56,434 nt of DNA, taken from assembly GCA_001556995.1 (NCBI GenBank), contig LSKF01000053.1, forward strand, positions 1-56,434, written 5' to 3'. Source of the DNA: Erythrobacteraceae bacterium CCH12-C2. GTDB lineage: Bacteria > Pseudomonadota > Alphaproteobacteria > Sphingomonadales > Sphingomonadaceae. This document shows positions 1 to 8,332 of the stretch, one piece after another. How positions within the stretch are numbered: position 1 is the first letter of the stretch; each line of letters opens with the position of its first letter. The notes below the pieces were generated by a model. It worked only from the letters and a program-made list of their open reading frames with translations, was not told where the DNA came from and made no database searches. Made by a program: the position numbers and the translations under genes.

Positions 1-454
1 GCCCCGACCCGCCCCCGCGCGTCACGCGCACGCTGCCCAGCGTCTCGGGCGCGATGGCGGACAGGGGGATATAGCCGAAGAAGGGGTCCGCTACCGGCAC
101 CCCATCGAGCAGCACCAGTGCGCGGCTGGTGGCATTCCCGCCAATCGCCCGCAGGGTGACCCCTTGCGCGCTCGGGTTCGATGAACGGCTGTCAGAGCGA
201 CGGAACTGCTGGAAGCCCGCGACGCCGCGCAGCACGTCCTCGATCCGGCCCGAGGGGCTGGCGATGATCACATCGCGTTCGAGCGTGGTGGTGGCGTAGA
301 TCCCGGAGGACAAAGCCGGATCAAGCCCTCGTCCGGTGACGATGATCTCGCGGGCTGGCTCATCCTCTTTGCGCACAGGCTCGTCCTGCGCTGCGAGCGG
401 GGCAGCGGCGGCGATGGCGAGCAGGCAGGCGGACAGGCGGAGCATCTGTTTCAT
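1..454 (-). CDS. TonB-dependent receptor, N-terminal fragment (runs off left edge)
   Basis: The gene reads right to left from an ATG at 454 and is cut by the window start, so only about 151 residues are visible. They begin with a signal peptide (MKQMLRLSACLLAIAAA) that ends near AAPLAAQ. A short linker leads to the TonB-box-like EIIVTGRG at about 35-42, and then the plug domain (SPSGRIEDVLRGVAGF, then RAIGGNATSRALVLLDG, then GSVRVTRGGG). This is the normal N-terminal order of outer-membrane TonB receptors that import siderophores, cobalamin or other scarce ligands. The substrate cannot be told without the barrel. It diverges from the monooxygenase at 581, and the 126 bases between them must hold both promoters. 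Confidence 0.9.
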   Translation of the reverse strand, partial: MKQMLRLSACLLAIAAAAPLAAQDEPVRKEDEPAREIIVTGRGLDPALSSGIYATTTLERDVIIASPSGRIEDVLRGVAGFQQFRRSDSRSSNPSAQGVTLRAIGGNATSRALVLLDGVPVADPFFGYIPLSAIAPETLGSVRVTRGGGSG

Positions 455-580
455 GGCCGAGCGCCTAGCGCCTCAGGTGCGGCGCGTCATCCCAAACTCA
501 GTTGCAGATTGCCATTCAAGACTCGCTTTTGCGCGGGGGCTGTGATTACATTGGTGTCAACAAGGGAAGAGAGACCCATC

Positions 581-2089
581 ATGCTTGCCACACCGCCAGA
601 TTTTGACGTGCTGATCGTGGGGGCCGGGATTTCCGGCATCGGCATGGCCGCGCACATGCATATGAAGGCGCCGCATCACAGCTATGCGATCGTCGAACGG
701 CGCGACAATCTCGGCGGGACGTGGGATCTGTTCCGCTATCCCGGCATCCGCTCGGACAGCGACATGCATACGCTTGGCTTTGATTTCGAACCGTGGCGCC
801 ACGAAAAGAGCATCGCTGATGCGCCCGCGATCCTCGAATATCTCGACCGGATCGTTGATGAGCGCGGCATCCGCCAGCACATCCGCTTCGGCCACAAGGT
901 GGTGAGCGCCGATTTCCGCCACGATGACGCGCGCTGGCATGTCGAGCTGGAAAGGGCCGATGGCTCGCGCACCCACATGACTGCGAATTTCCTGTATCTG
1001 GGCGCAGGCTATTACGATTACGACGAGCCCTATGATCCCGGCTTCGACTTCGGCGAGTTCGAAGGTCAGGTGATCCACCCGCAATTCTGGCCCGATAACC
1101 TCGATTACGCGGGCAAGAACGTGGTGGTGATCGGATCGGGCGCGACGGCGGTCACCATCGTGCCGTCGATGGCGCACAAGGCGGCGCACGTCACCATGCT
1201 CCAACGCACGCCGACCTGGATGTTCGCGCGCCCCGCCAAGGATGCTGTGGCGAATTTCCTGCGGACGATCCTGCCTGAAAATCTCGCCTACCGGATCACC
1301 CGCTGGAAAAACATCAAGTTCCAGGACATTGCCTTCAAGACCGCGCGCGAAAAGCCGGAAAAGGTGAAGGCAACACTCCACAAGAAGATCGAAGAGGCGC
1401 TGGGCCCGGATTTCGACAAGGCGAGCTTCACGCCGCCCTACAACCCGTGGGACCAGCGGCTGTGTCTGGTGCCGGATCACGACCTGTTCACCGCGATGAA
1501 GGCCGGCAAGGCCAGCGTCGTCACCGGCCATATCGCCAAGTTCGAAAAGGGCGGCGTGCGCCTGACCGATGGCCAGTTCCTCCCCGCCGACATTGTGGTG
1601 ACGGCAACCGGCCTGAAAATGGCGGTGGCGGGCAAGATCGACGTGCGCGTGGACGGCGAACCGGTGAAGTTCAACGAGCGGTTCTATTACAAGGGCTGCA
1701 TGTTCTCGAACCTGCCTAACCTTGCGGTGGTGTTCGGTTATTTGAACGCCAGCTGGACCCTGCGCGCCGACATCAATTCGGATTATGTCTGCCGCGTGCT
1801 GGAACACATGAGAAAGACCGGCTCAACCATCGCCACCCCCGTGCTGACGCCCGAAGGCGAGGCGGCCATTGTCGAGGATGACATCTTCGATTTCTCCTCC
1901 GGCTATATCCAGCGCGGCAAGCATATCATGCCAAGGAATTCGGTGAGCTATCCCTGGCGGCTCAATCAGGAATATGTCGTCGATCGCAAGCGGATGAAGG
2001 ATGATCCGCTGACCGACGGCATCCTGACCTTTTCCAATGCGGGCGCCAATGCGCAGCGCGGCGAGGAACAGCTGGAGGCGGCGGAGTAA
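581..2089 (+). CDS. Flavin-containing monooxygenase, Baeyer-Villiger type
   Basis: This 502-residue protein should use FAD and NADPH to oxygenate ketones, aldehydes or similar substrates in the cytoplasm. Rossmann motif 1 (GAGISG) is at about 14-19 for FAD, with GGTWDLFRYPG following. The Baeyer-Villiger fingerprint FxGxxxHxxxWP is intact at about 160-171 (FEGQVIHPQFWP). The second dinucleotide motif (GSGATA, about 184) directly follows. The ATG at 581 follows a GGGAAGAGAGACC ribosome site; the frame stays open upstream to 509, but those codons have no family similarity. Its divergent neighbour is a TonB receptor. The true substrate is unknown, and a fingerprint alone does not separate Baeyer-Villiger from other class B flavin monooxygenases. 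Confidence 0.9.
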   Translation: MLATPPDFDVLIVGAGISGIGMAAHMHMKAPHHSYAIVERRDNLGGTWDLFRYPGIRSDSDMHTLGFDFEPWRHEKSIADAPAILEYLDRIVDERGIRQHIRFGHKVVSADFRHDDARWHVELERADGSRTHMTANFLYLGAGYYDYDEPYDPGFDFGEFEGQVIHPQFWPDNLDYAGKNVVVIGSGATAVTIVPSMAHKAAHVTMLQRTPTWMFARPAKDAVANFLRTILPENLAYRITRWKNIKFQDIAFKTAREKPEKVKATLHKKIEEALGPDFDKASFTPPYNPWDQRLCLVPDHDLFTAMKAGKASVVTGHIAKFEKGGVRLTDGQFLPADIVVTATGLKMAVAGKIDVRVDGEPVKFNERFYYKGCMFSNLPNLAVVFGYLNASWTLRADINSDYVCRVLEHMRKTGSTIATPVLTPEGEAAIVEDDIFDFSSGYIQRGKHIMPRNSVSYPWRLNQEYVVDRKRMKDDPLTDGILTFSNAGANAQRGEEQLEAAE

Positions 2090-2148
2090 GGGCGCAAGTG
2101 GGCGAGGAATCTCTTCCGATTACGCCCCGCTTCGCCTAACCATTTCCC

Positions 2149-2910
2149 ATGACCTCTCCCGACAAGATCTGGACCGCCGGGCTTATCGTCATCGGCGATG
2201 AAATCCTTTCCGGCCGCACGCAGGACAAGAACATCGCGCAGGTGGCAAGCTGGCTGCAAGTGCAGGGCATTCGCCTCGCCGAAGTGCGCGTTGTGCCCGA
2301 TGTCGAGGCGCGCATCGTCGAGGCGGTCAACGCACTCAGTGCTGCCTATGATTACCTCTTCACCACTGGCGGGATCGGGCCGACGCATGACGACATCACC
2401 GTCGATGCGGTTGCCGCCGCGCTCGGCGTGCCGGTCGTGATCCATCCCGAAGCGCGCGCGCTGTTGGAACGCTATTACGAAACCCGCGGAGGCCTTAATG
2501 AAGGGCGCCTCAGGATGGCGCGGGTGCCCGAGGGTTCGGAGCTGATCCCCAACCGCATGTCGGGCGCGCCGGGTATCCGCCGCGGCAACCTGTTCCTGAT
2601 GGCGGGCGTGCCACACATCACCGCAGGCATGCTCGATGCGCTCACCGGCCAGCTCGAAGGCGGCGCGCCGCTGCTGTCCGAGACCATCGGCTGCTGGGTC
2701 GCCGAGAGCGAGGTTGCCGACCTGCTGCGCACCACCGAAGCCGCCCATGCCACCTGCCAGATCGGCTCCTACCCCTTCTTCCGCGAAGGGCGAGTGGGCG
2801 CGAATTTCGTGGTCCGGTCGGTCAGTGCAGACGATTTGAAGGCTTGCTGCGATAGCCTGGTGGCGGGGCTCGTGGCGGGCGGACACGCGCCCACCCTCGG
2901 CGGCATCTGA
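2149..2910 (+). CDS. CinA N-terminal (molybdopterin-binding-like) domain protein
   Basis: The 253-residue protein has the MoCF/MoaB-like fold seen in the N-terminal half of CinA. The signatures are GDEILSGRTQDKN near residue 15, then TGGIGPTHDD near 67, and GAPGIR near 141. The C-terminal nicotinamide-nucleotide deamidase domain of full CinA (about 400 residues in all) is absent, so it is the stand-alone competence/damage-inducible CinA-like type common in alphaproteobacteria. The likely activity is a nucleotide-type pyrophosphatase (ADP-ribose or related), but this is known only for some relatives. It starts 59 bases after the monooxygenase and is followed by a polysaccharide deacetylase, neither functionally linked in an obvious way. 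Confidence 0.85.
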   Translation: MTSPDKIWTAGLIVIGDEILSGRTQDKNIAQVASWLQVQGIRLAEVRVVPDVEARIVEAVNALSAAYDYLFTTGGIGPTHDDITVDAVAAALGVPVVIHPEARALLERYYETRGGLNEGRLRMARVPEGSELIPNRMSGAPGIRRGNLFLMAGVPHITAGMLDALTGQLEGGAPLLSETIGCWVAESEVADLLRTTEAAHATCQIGSYPFFREGRVGANFVVRSVSADDLKACCDSLVAGLVAGGHAPTLGGI

Positions 2911-2969
2911 CCCTTCCCGGCAAGCCAAGAGACACCATCACCTCGCCTTAACCCTTTGGCGCTAGAGCC

Positions 2970-3956
2970 GTGATGGTCATGACCCGCGTGTTCATTACCA
3001 TCGACACCGAGTATTCTTCGGGGCTTTATAATGGGCCATCGGCGGCTGACCGCGCTGAAAACTTCGCGCGGTCCATCGCCTGCCTCACGCCAGACGGCCC
3101 GGCGGGGATCACCCACAAGCTCGAATTGCTGAACCGATACGGGCAGAGAGCGGTGTTCTTCGTTGACCCGATGCCCGCGCTGGTGTGGGGCGTCGCGGCG
3201 ATCGAGGACATTGTCGCGCCGATCCTTGAAGCCGGGCAGGACGTGCAGCTGCATTGCCACACCGAATGGCTCGCCTTGGCGGGCAGCGCCAACCCGCTCG
3301 CTTCAGGGCGCACAGGCAAGAACATCGCCGACTTCCCGTTCGAGGAGCAATGCGAGCTGCTCAGCTTTGCCCGGGACACCCTGATCGCTGCCGGCGCCCC
3401 TGCGCCGATCGCGTTCCGGGCGGGCAATTATGGCGCCAATGACGATACCTTGCGCGCGCTGGCACAGATCGGCATCGCCTATGATTCGAGCCATTGCCCG
3501 GCGATCAGCGATGGCGTCTGCCGCATCAGCCTTGGCCCGGATGACCGCGATCCGGTCGGGCATATGGGGGTGATCGAGGTACCCGCAGGCAGCATCGGCG
3601 CGGTCGGCGGAGGTCAGCGTCATGCCCAGATCACCGCGCTGACTCTGGCGGAAATGCTCGCCGCGATCCGCCACGCGCGCGATATTGGCCGCAGCAGCTT
3701 CACGCTGGTGAGCCACTCGTTCGAACTGATCAACCGCCGTAAGCTGGCGGTCAACCGGATCGTGCGCAGCCGCTTTGGCAGCCTGATCCGCACGCTAGCA
3801 ATGATGCGCGGGGTCGAGACTGGGTGCTATGCCCGCACTCCGCCGACCGTGAGACTGACAGGGCGCGACCACGAACCTCTGCCTGCAAGCGCGATCCGCA
3901 CCGGGCAGCGGCTGGCCGAGCAATTCGTCTCCAACACGCTCTTCGGCGCGCTTTAG
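2970..3956 (+). CDS. Polysaccharide deacetylase (NodB-like) family protein
   Basis: About 325-328 residues with the NodB-type carbohydrate esterase elements. There is an N-terminal beta-strand with the catalytic Asp (FITIDTEYSSG), a metal-binding His pair (LHCHTEW near residue 95), and FRAGNYGANDDTLRAL near 150 that matches motif 3 of the family. It has no signal peptide, so it is probably cytoplasmic or acts on a lipid-linked sugar. Three in-frame starts compete (GTG 2970, ATG 2973, ATG 2979). The conserved strand begins just after the third, so ATG 2979 is as likely as 2970. A GNAT-type acyltransferase starts 16 bases downstream, so the two are probably co-transcribed in a glycan modification step. 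Confidence 0.8.
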   Translation: MMVMTRVFITIDTEYSSGLYNGPSAADRAENFARSIACLTPDGPAGITHKLELLNRYGQRAVFFVDPMPALVWGVAAIEDIVAPILEAGQDVQLHCHTEWLALAGSANPLASGRTGKNIADFPFEEQCELLSFARDTLIAAGAPAPIAFRAGNYGANDDTLRALAQIGIAYDSSHCPAISDGVCRISLGPDDRDPVGHMGVIEVPAGSIGAVGGGQRHAQITALTLAEMLAAIRHARDIGRSSFTLVSHSFELINRRKLAVNRIVRSRFGSLIRTLAMMRGVETGCYARTPPTVRLTGRDHEPLPASAIRTGQRLAEQFVSNTLFGAL

Positions 3957-3971
3957 CGCGGGGAGGGGCCG

Positions 3972-4874
3972 ATGGGGCAGATCGCGTCGATTGACTTTAC
4001 CGCTGGATCGCGCCGGTTGCTCGCGGTGCCGCGCCAACTCAATGACTGGAGCTTTTCGCTCGCCGAGATCCTCACCGGCGCGCTGCCCGTTGCCCCCTCG
4101 CCGGGCCGCGACGGGGTGCGGGTGCTCTCGGCCCCGACTGCGCGGCTGGCTGAGGTCGTGGCGGAATATCCGGGCTACCTCGCCGGAGGGCGTCAGGATT
4201 ACCGCCGCCACTACATCGACATGCGCCAGAGCTTTGCCGATTACATGGCGCAGTTTTCAGGCAAGACCCGTTCAACCCTGCGCCGCAAGGTCAAGAAGCT
4301 GGCGGAGGAGGTGGGCGGATACACCGTCAGCGAACATCGAACCCCCGCCGAGATCGAGGCCTTCCTTGCCGCAGCGCTTCCGCTGTCGGCCAAGACCTAT
4401 CAGGCGCGGCTGCTGGGGGCGGGCTTGCCTGATGGGCCCGACGCGCGCCGGGCGATGCTGGCGGCGGCCGAAGCGGACCAGATGCGCGCGTTCCTGCTCC
4501 ACGCGGGCCGAGAAGCGGTGGCCTATCTCGCGCTCCCGGTGGCGGGCGAGACGCTCGTGTACGCGCATCTCGGCTATGATCCAGCCTTCGCGCGGCTCTC
4601 CCCCGGAACAGTGCTCCAGATGGACGCGCTCGAACGGCTGTTTGCCGAACAGCGTTACCGCTGGTTCGATTTCACAGAGGGCGATGGGGCGCACAAGGAG
4701 CTGTTCGGCACGGGCCATGCCGCCTGCTCAACGCTTGTGCTGCTGGAGCCGACGCTGGCGAACCGCACCCTGCTCGGCGCGCGGGCCGGATTTGATGCCA
4801 GCGTCGCGCAGGCCAAGGCCCTTGCCGAGCGGTCAGGGGCGCTGGGGCGGCTCCGGACGCTTCTGCGGACCTGA
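3972..4874 (+). CDS. FemAB-like / CelD-BcsL family GNAT acetyltransferase
   Basis: The 300-residue protein has the layout of the BioF2-like Acetyltransf_6 family. A central basic helix (GKTRSTLRRKVKKLAEE, about 97-113) is followed by the long alpha/beta acyl-CoA fold, with YLALPVAGETLVYAHLGYD near 180 and a terminal WFDFTEGDGAHKELFG strand near 227. Relatives transfer acyl or aminoacyl groups in exopolysaccharide or lipid synthesis. Here it follows a NodB-like deacetylase by 16 bases, so deacetylation and re-acylation of the same sugar is an attractive inference. Its last 42 bases overlap tail-to-tail with the small membrane gene on the minus strand. Confidence 0.75.
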   Translation: MGQIASIDFTAGSRRLLAVPRQLNDWSFSLAEILTGALPVAPSPGRDGVRVLSAPTARLAEVVAEYPGYLAGGRQDYRRHYIDMRQSFADYMAQFSGKTRSTLRRKVKKLAEEVGGYTVSEHRTPAEIEAFLAAALPLSAKTYQARLLGAGLPDGPDARRAMLAAAEADQMRAFLLHAGREAVAYLALPVAGETLVYAHLGYDPAFARLSPGTVLQMDALERLFAEQRYRWFDFTEGDGAHKELFGTGHAACSTLVLLEPTLANRTLLGARAGFDASVAQAKALAERSGALGRLRTLLRT

Positions 4875-5159
4875 GGCGGCCTGCTCCGCCGCGCGCAGCG
4901 TCGCCAAGCGGCGATTGTTGATCTGCGCGCGCACGCCCACCACCACACCATTGCGCCCTGACGCGGGCCCGCCGCTGAGCGAACCATAGCGCAGGGCAAT
5001 ATACAGCCAGACCGCGACGATCACGCCCAGCACAATTCCGGCCGCGATACCAAGCCGCAGATCATAATTCAGGATCAAGCCGAAAGCGGCGAGCGCGCAG
5101 GCGCTGACGATCCACTTGGGATCGCGCCACGCGCCACCATTATCGTTCGAAACGGGCAT
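4833..5159 (-). CDS. Small membrane protein of unknown function
   Basis: 108 residues starting at the ATG at 5159 (MPVSNDNGGAWRDPK). The frame is open further upstream but that part reads as noise. Two adjacent hydrophobic helices (WIVSACALAAFGLILNY and LGIAAGIVLGVIVAVWLYI, about 15-60) suggest an inner-membrane hairpin. A basic, glutamine- and alanine-rich cytoplasmic tail with NNRRLATLRAAEQAA follows. I do not recognise the family. The 3' end overlaps the acetyltransferase tail at 4833-4874 on the opposite strand. It lies downstream of rplA on the same strand but beyond a terminator, so it is probably a separate unit. Confidence 0.6.
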   Translation of the reverse strand: MPVSNDNGGAWRDPKWIVSACALAAFGLILNYDLRLGIAAGIVLGVIVAVWLYIALRYGSLSGGPASGRNGVVVGVRAQINNRRLATLRAAEQAASGPQKRPEPPQRP

Positions 5160-5278
5160 TGACGACCTCTTGATGAATGCGCGCAGCCTGGGGGAGGAGG
5201 GCGCTGCGCCGCTCCTATCAAGATGGTGCGCACGAGCGGAAAAGCAAGTGGTGCCAATGACGTACGACGCAGGAAAAA

Positions 5279-5307
5279 GGGGCCGGAAGCGCATCGCCCC
5301 CGGCCCC
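5279..5307 (-). terminator. Rho-independent terminator after rplA
   Basis: GGGGCCGG at 5279-5286 pairs with CCGGCCCC at 5300-5307 around a 13-base loop. Read on the minus strand, the hairpin is followed by TTTTTCC (complement of 5272-5278), the normal shape of an intrinsic terminator. It lies 41 bases past the rplA stop codon. Confidence 0.75.
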
Positions 5308-5348
5308 TGATTTTCTCATGTCCGCCCGCTGGTGCAGGCGCGGCGGAT

Positions 5349-6041
5349 TTACGCGCCTTCGACTTCCGACAGGTCGACCTTCAGGCCCGGACCCATCGAC
5401 GAGGTCACGGTGACCTTGCGGACATACTTGCCCTTGGCGCCGCTCGGCTTGGACTTCACCACGGCCTCGGTCAGCGCCTTGAAGTTCGCCTTCAGCGCGT
5501 CATCCGAGAAGCTCAGCTTGCCGATACCGGAGTGGATGATGCCCTGCTTTTCCACGCGGAACTCGACCTGACCGGCCTTCGCGTCCTTCACCGCCTGAGC
5601 GACGTTGGGGGTCACGGTGCCCAGCTTCGGGTTCGGCATCAGGCCCTTGGGGCCGAGGATCTTGCCCAGACGGCCGACCACACCCATCATGTCGGGCGAG
5701 GCGATGACGCGGTCATAATCGAGGTTACCCGCCATCATGTCTTCCATCAGGTCTTCCGCGCCGACTTTGTCAGCCCCGGCAGCCAGCGCCTTGTCGGCAT
5801 TGTCGCCGCGCGCGAACACCGCGACGCGCACGTCCTTGCCGGTGCCCGAGGGCAGCGACACCATGCCGCGCACCATCTGATCAGCGTGACGCGGATCGAC
5901 GCCGAGGTTCATGGCGACTTCGACAGTCTCGTCGAACTTGCCCTTGAACTGGCGCAGCGTGGCGAGCGCTTCTTCAACGGTGTAGAGCTTTTCGCGGTCG
6001 AGGCTGGCCAGCACCTTGGCCTTCTTGGTGATCTTGGTCAT
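5349..6041 (-). CDS. rplA: Large ribosomal subunit protein uL1
   Basis: The 230-residue protein is full length for bacterial L1. It starts [17 protein letters not shown] and holds the conserved [14 protein letters not shown] near 62-75 and [15 protein letters not shown] near 131-145. L1 forms the mobile stalk next to the E site and binds 23S rRNA; in many bacteria it also represses its own mRNA. It starts four bases after the rplK stop, so the two are one operon. No rplJ or rplL follows: the transcript ends at the terminator at 5279-5307. Confidence 0.98.
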   Translation of the reverse strand: MTKITKKAKVLASLDREKLYTVEEALATLRQFKGKFDETVEVAMNLGVDPRHADQMVRGMVSLPSGTGKDVRVAVFARGDNADKALAAGADKVGAEDLMEDMMAGNLDYDRVIASPDMMGVVGRLGKILGPKGLMPNPKLGTVTPNVAQAVKDAKAGQVEFRVEKQGIIHSGIGKLSFSDDALKANFKALTEAVVKSKPSGAKGKYVRKVTVTSSMGPGLKVDLSEVEGA

Positions 6042-6045
6042 GTGC

Positions 6046-6477
6046 TTAGCCCTCCACCACTTCGAAGCCCATCGAGCGGGCGCTACCGGCGATGATCTTC
6101 ATCGCCTGATCAATGTCGTTTGCGTTGAGATCGACCATCTTGGCTTCGGCGATCTCGCGGATCTGCGAGCTCTTGATGGTGCCAGCCGAAATCTTGCCCG
6201 GCTCCTTCGAGCCCGACTTGAGGTTCGCGGCCTTCTTGATGAAGTAGGTCGCGGGCGCGGTCTTGGTGACGAAGGTGAACGAGCGATCGCCGTAAACCGT
6301 GATCACGGTCGGGATCGGCATACCCTTTTCCATTTCCTGCGTGGCGGCGTTGAACGCCTTGCAGAATTCCATGATGTTCACGCCGCGCTGACCCAGCGCA
6401 GGGCCGATCGGCGGCGAGGGGGTGGCAGAGCCCGCGGGCACCTGCAGCTTGATATAGCCTTCAATTTTCTTGGCCAT
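6046..6477 (-). CDS. rplK: Large ribosomal subunit protein uL11
   Basis: The 143-residue protein is standard L11. It starts [16 protein letters not shown] and has the [19 protein letters not shown] signature near 22-40, with [11 protein letters not shown] and KSGSKEPGK further on. L11 sits at the base of the GTPase-associated stalk. A strong ribosome site (AGGAG, eight bases before the ATG) sets the start. In most bacteria nusG lies directly upstream; here nusG ends 1.87 kb away at 8347, with accessory genes between, so rplKA needs its own promoter. A weak candidate on the minus strand is TTGATT at 6639-6634, a 17-base spacer, then TAACCG at 6616-6611. Confidence 0.98.
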   Translation of the reverse strand: MAKKIEGYIKLQVPAGSATPSPPIGPALGQRGVNIMEFCKAFNAATQEMEKGMPIPTVITVYGDRSFTFVTKTAPATYFIKKAANLKSGSKEPGKISAGTIKSSQIREIAEAKMVDLNANDIDQAMKIIAGSARSMGFEVVEG

Positions 6478-6838
6478 GGGCCATACTCCTGTCGCACTGT
6501 TGCCGCGCTGTTTCCAAGGCGGCTCATGTTAAGCGGTCCAGCGCCCCGGCCAGTGCACGGCCCGGGCTCCCGCACGGAATCGCTTGAGCCCTGAGGCCAG
6601 CGAAGGCGCGCGGTTAGGCGGATGGCCGGGAAAAATCAACCGAAACCGACAGGCGCTGGCTGAACGGGTGGTGAGAGGGCCGCTAATGCGCTTGCGGCGA
6701 AAAGCAGCCGTTCTGCAAGCGACCCCTTACTGGACATGAGGCTTGCCGACCTAGGACTGATCCTATAGGCCGTTGTATTGTAAAGCTTCCTCGGGGAATT
6801 TTGCAAACGTTTGGGTGATGTCAAAGGGAGGTAGATCA
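6478..6838. other. Intergenic region between divergent rplK and the TPR-like gene
   Basis: 361 bases with no convincing gene. It carries the rplK leader on the minus strand (AGGAG ribosome site by 6490) and, on the plus strand, GGGAGG at 6826-6831 seven bases before the ATG at 6839. Divergent promoters are expected here but only weak -35/-10 candidates are visible. Confidence 0.5.
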
Positions 6839-7648
6839 ATGGGCGTGCTGTTGCTCCTGGGCATTCTGGTCATTGCATCGCAACCATCTGAGCCTACCGA
6901 CCTCCAGATAGACCCCGTGATTGGCGCAAATGAGCAGCCGATCATTGTCAGTGGTGAGAGGGAAGGTAGCGCGGAGGGGCAGCGCACCGTGGTGGTCGGC
7001 TCGAGGATTGCTCGCTAACCGATTTTGCAAGCAGGCGCCATTGCCAGCAACACGCCGGTCGCCGCGCTTTCAGTCACTTCCGGGGTTGACCCACTGAGTG
7101 TTCAAAACCGGGTCAACAAACGTAAGGTCAGCCAATGCCGCAGTGATGATCCTGCCATCGGGAAGGAGGCAGCTTGCCTGCTGGTCGATGCGGAGACTGC
7201 CTTGCAGCGCAACGATAGCACGTCGGCCATCTCGTTTTATCGCCATCTGAATGCCTCTAGCCAGTTTTCCGCAGTCGAACGTTTGGTTGCAGCCGAGAAG
7301 CTATTCGCACTTGGGCAAACGACAGCCGATGCCGGCCTGCGGGAAGAGGCTCTGCTCCGTATGCTATCCACAACGGCATTGCCCGAAGTAGAAGCCCAAA
7401 GCGCTCGGCGCAGCCTTGTCAATCTTGCGCTAGACCGGGGTAATGCTGCGCTTGCGATCACCCGGCTCCGCGAGGTTGTCGCTCAAGATGCCAATGATGC
7501 GCAGAGCATGGCCAATCTTGCAATCTTGCTGCGGCAGGAAAACCTTGAAGGTGCGTCCGAGAGCATGATGCAGGCGATTCAAATCAAAAGAGTAAGGGGC
7601 GAGCCCATCCCTGCGGGCTGGGCCGACTTTGTCGCCGCCATTCGCTGA
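6839..7648 (+). pseudogene. TPR-like secreted protein gene with in-frame stop
   Basis: Reading from ATG 6839, behind a very good GGGAGG site with seven-base spacing, gives a signal peptide (MGVLLLLGILVIASQ) and 59 residues ending VVVGSRIAR before TAA at 7016-7018. The same frame then stays open for 210 further codons to 7648. The continuation, PILQAGAIASNTPVAALS, reads as natural sequence, and then come helical repeats of TPR type (residues about 170-250, ITRLREVVAQDANDAQSMAN). No ribosome site precedes the first possible restart (TTG 7025). One base change from AAA, CAA or GAA would explain the stop. It is either a pseudogene, a sequencing error, or a gene that needs readthrough. I do not recognise a named family. 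Confidence 0.6.
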
Positions 7649-7716
7649 ACCGGGAGGCGGGAAAACACCAAAACTGCCATTCAGCAAACGGCCTCAAAGC
7701 GGCCACTCCCCTCCTT

Positions 7717-7747
7717 CGTCGCCCCGTGCTTGACACGGGGCTTGGCT
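7717..7747 (+). repeat. Left arm of 31-bp perfect inverted repeat (REP-like)
   Basis: The 31 bases are identical to the reverse complement of 8092-8122. Inside lies a hairpin: GCCCCGTG (7721-7728), loop CTTGA, CACGGGGC (7734-7741). The arm includes the first two bases of the GIY-YIG stop codon (7746-7748), so gene and repeat are physically joined. Confidence 0.9.
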
Positions 7748-8057
7748 ACTTCTGCGGCGGGTCGGCTTGAAACCACTGATCCCACAGATCGCGCCAATCG
7801 GGATTATCCTCCTCAATCAGGGCGAACTTCCATTCGCGCCGCCACTTCTTGACCAGCTTTTCGCGGGCAATCGCGCCCTCGATCGTTGCGTGGCGCTCGA
7901 CATAAACCAGACGCCGCTTGCCGAAGTCGCGGACATGCTGCGAGCCTTGCCCTTCGCGGTGCTGATGGACGCGGCGAATGGCATCGGCGGTCACACCGAC
8001 ATACATCCCGCCGCGAAAGCGGTTCGCCATGATGTAAAGCCATCCGCCTTGCGCCAT
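7746..8057 (-). CDS. GIY-YIG nuclease domain protein inside inverted repeats
   Basis: 103 residues, the size of the stand-alone single-domain GIY-YIG (UvrC/YhbQ-like) proteins. The two signature strands are WLYIMANR (about 6-13) and GMYVGVTAD (about 17-25). The conserved Arg follows (IRRVHQHREG) and the catalytic Glu lies in TIEGAIAREK near 68-77; the C-terminal WKFALIEEDNPDWRDLW is typical of this subfamily. These enzymes cleave DNA with a metal ion, but the role of the single-domain copies is unknown. It starts at ATG 8057. The stop codon overlaps the left repeat arm and the right arm begins 35 bases before the start. The whole 406-base unit sits in the nusG-rplK interval. Confidence 0.88.
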   Translation of the reverse strand: MAQGGWLYIMANRFRGGMYVGVTADAIRRVHQHREGQGSQHVRDFGKRRLVYVERHATIEGAIAREKLVKKWRREWKFALIEEDNPDWRDLWDQWFQADPPQK

Positions 8058-8091
8058 GCTCCGATTATCACCGCAAGAGCGCGGAAAGAAA

Positions 8092-8122
8092 AGCCAAGCC
8101 CCGTGTCAAGCACGGGGCGACG
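8092..8122 (-). repeat. Right arm of 31-bp perfect inverted repeat (REP-like)
   Basis: Exact inverted copy of 7717-7747. Its inner hairpin is GCCCCGTG (8098-8105), loop TCAAG, CACGGGGC (8111-8118). Homology stops sharply at 8123, where the paired base at 7716 differs. Confidence 0.9.
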
Positions 8123-8164
8123 GTAAGGTTGGATTTTTTGCCGCCCCCGAAAGGCGGGGTGACA

Positions 8165-8332
8165 TCAGGACCGCTCATCCACGACGCGCGGGGCCCGCAG
8201 GCCCTTGGTGCGGCTGGTGAGGTGGAATTGGTGGCACAGCGCGCACTTGTAGGTGCGTAAAGGTGCCTCAGCCCGCAAGGCCGCCGCATCCGCCTCCGCG
8301 CGGGAGGCGTAGCGGCGCTTGCGCTGGCAGAT
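8165..8332 (-). CDS. Small zinc-ribbon-like protein, start codon not found
   Basis: This minus-strand frame encodes 55 recognisable residues from 8332 to the TGA at 8165-8167. It begins ICQRKRRYASRAEADAAAL, has a CALCHQFHLTSRTKG block near 30-44, and ends VVDERS. One Cys at position 2 plus CxxC and His form a likely zinc site, and the QFHLTSRTKG ending is familiar from small sphingomonad proteins. The frame is open upstream into the 3' end of nusG, but it has no ATG, GTG or TTG near the expected start. Either a rare start codon is used, or the start was lost to a frameshift. It could be a relic. Confidence 0.5.
   Translation of the reverse strand: MCQRKRRYASRAEADAAALRAEAPLRTYKCALCHQFHLTSRTKGLRAPRVVDERS

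Noticed and set aside
8147..8160. CCGCC / GGCGG hairpin beside the zinc-ribbon frame, as its terminator
   Set aside because: On the minus strand the hairpin is followed by As, not Ts, and the stem is only five bases.
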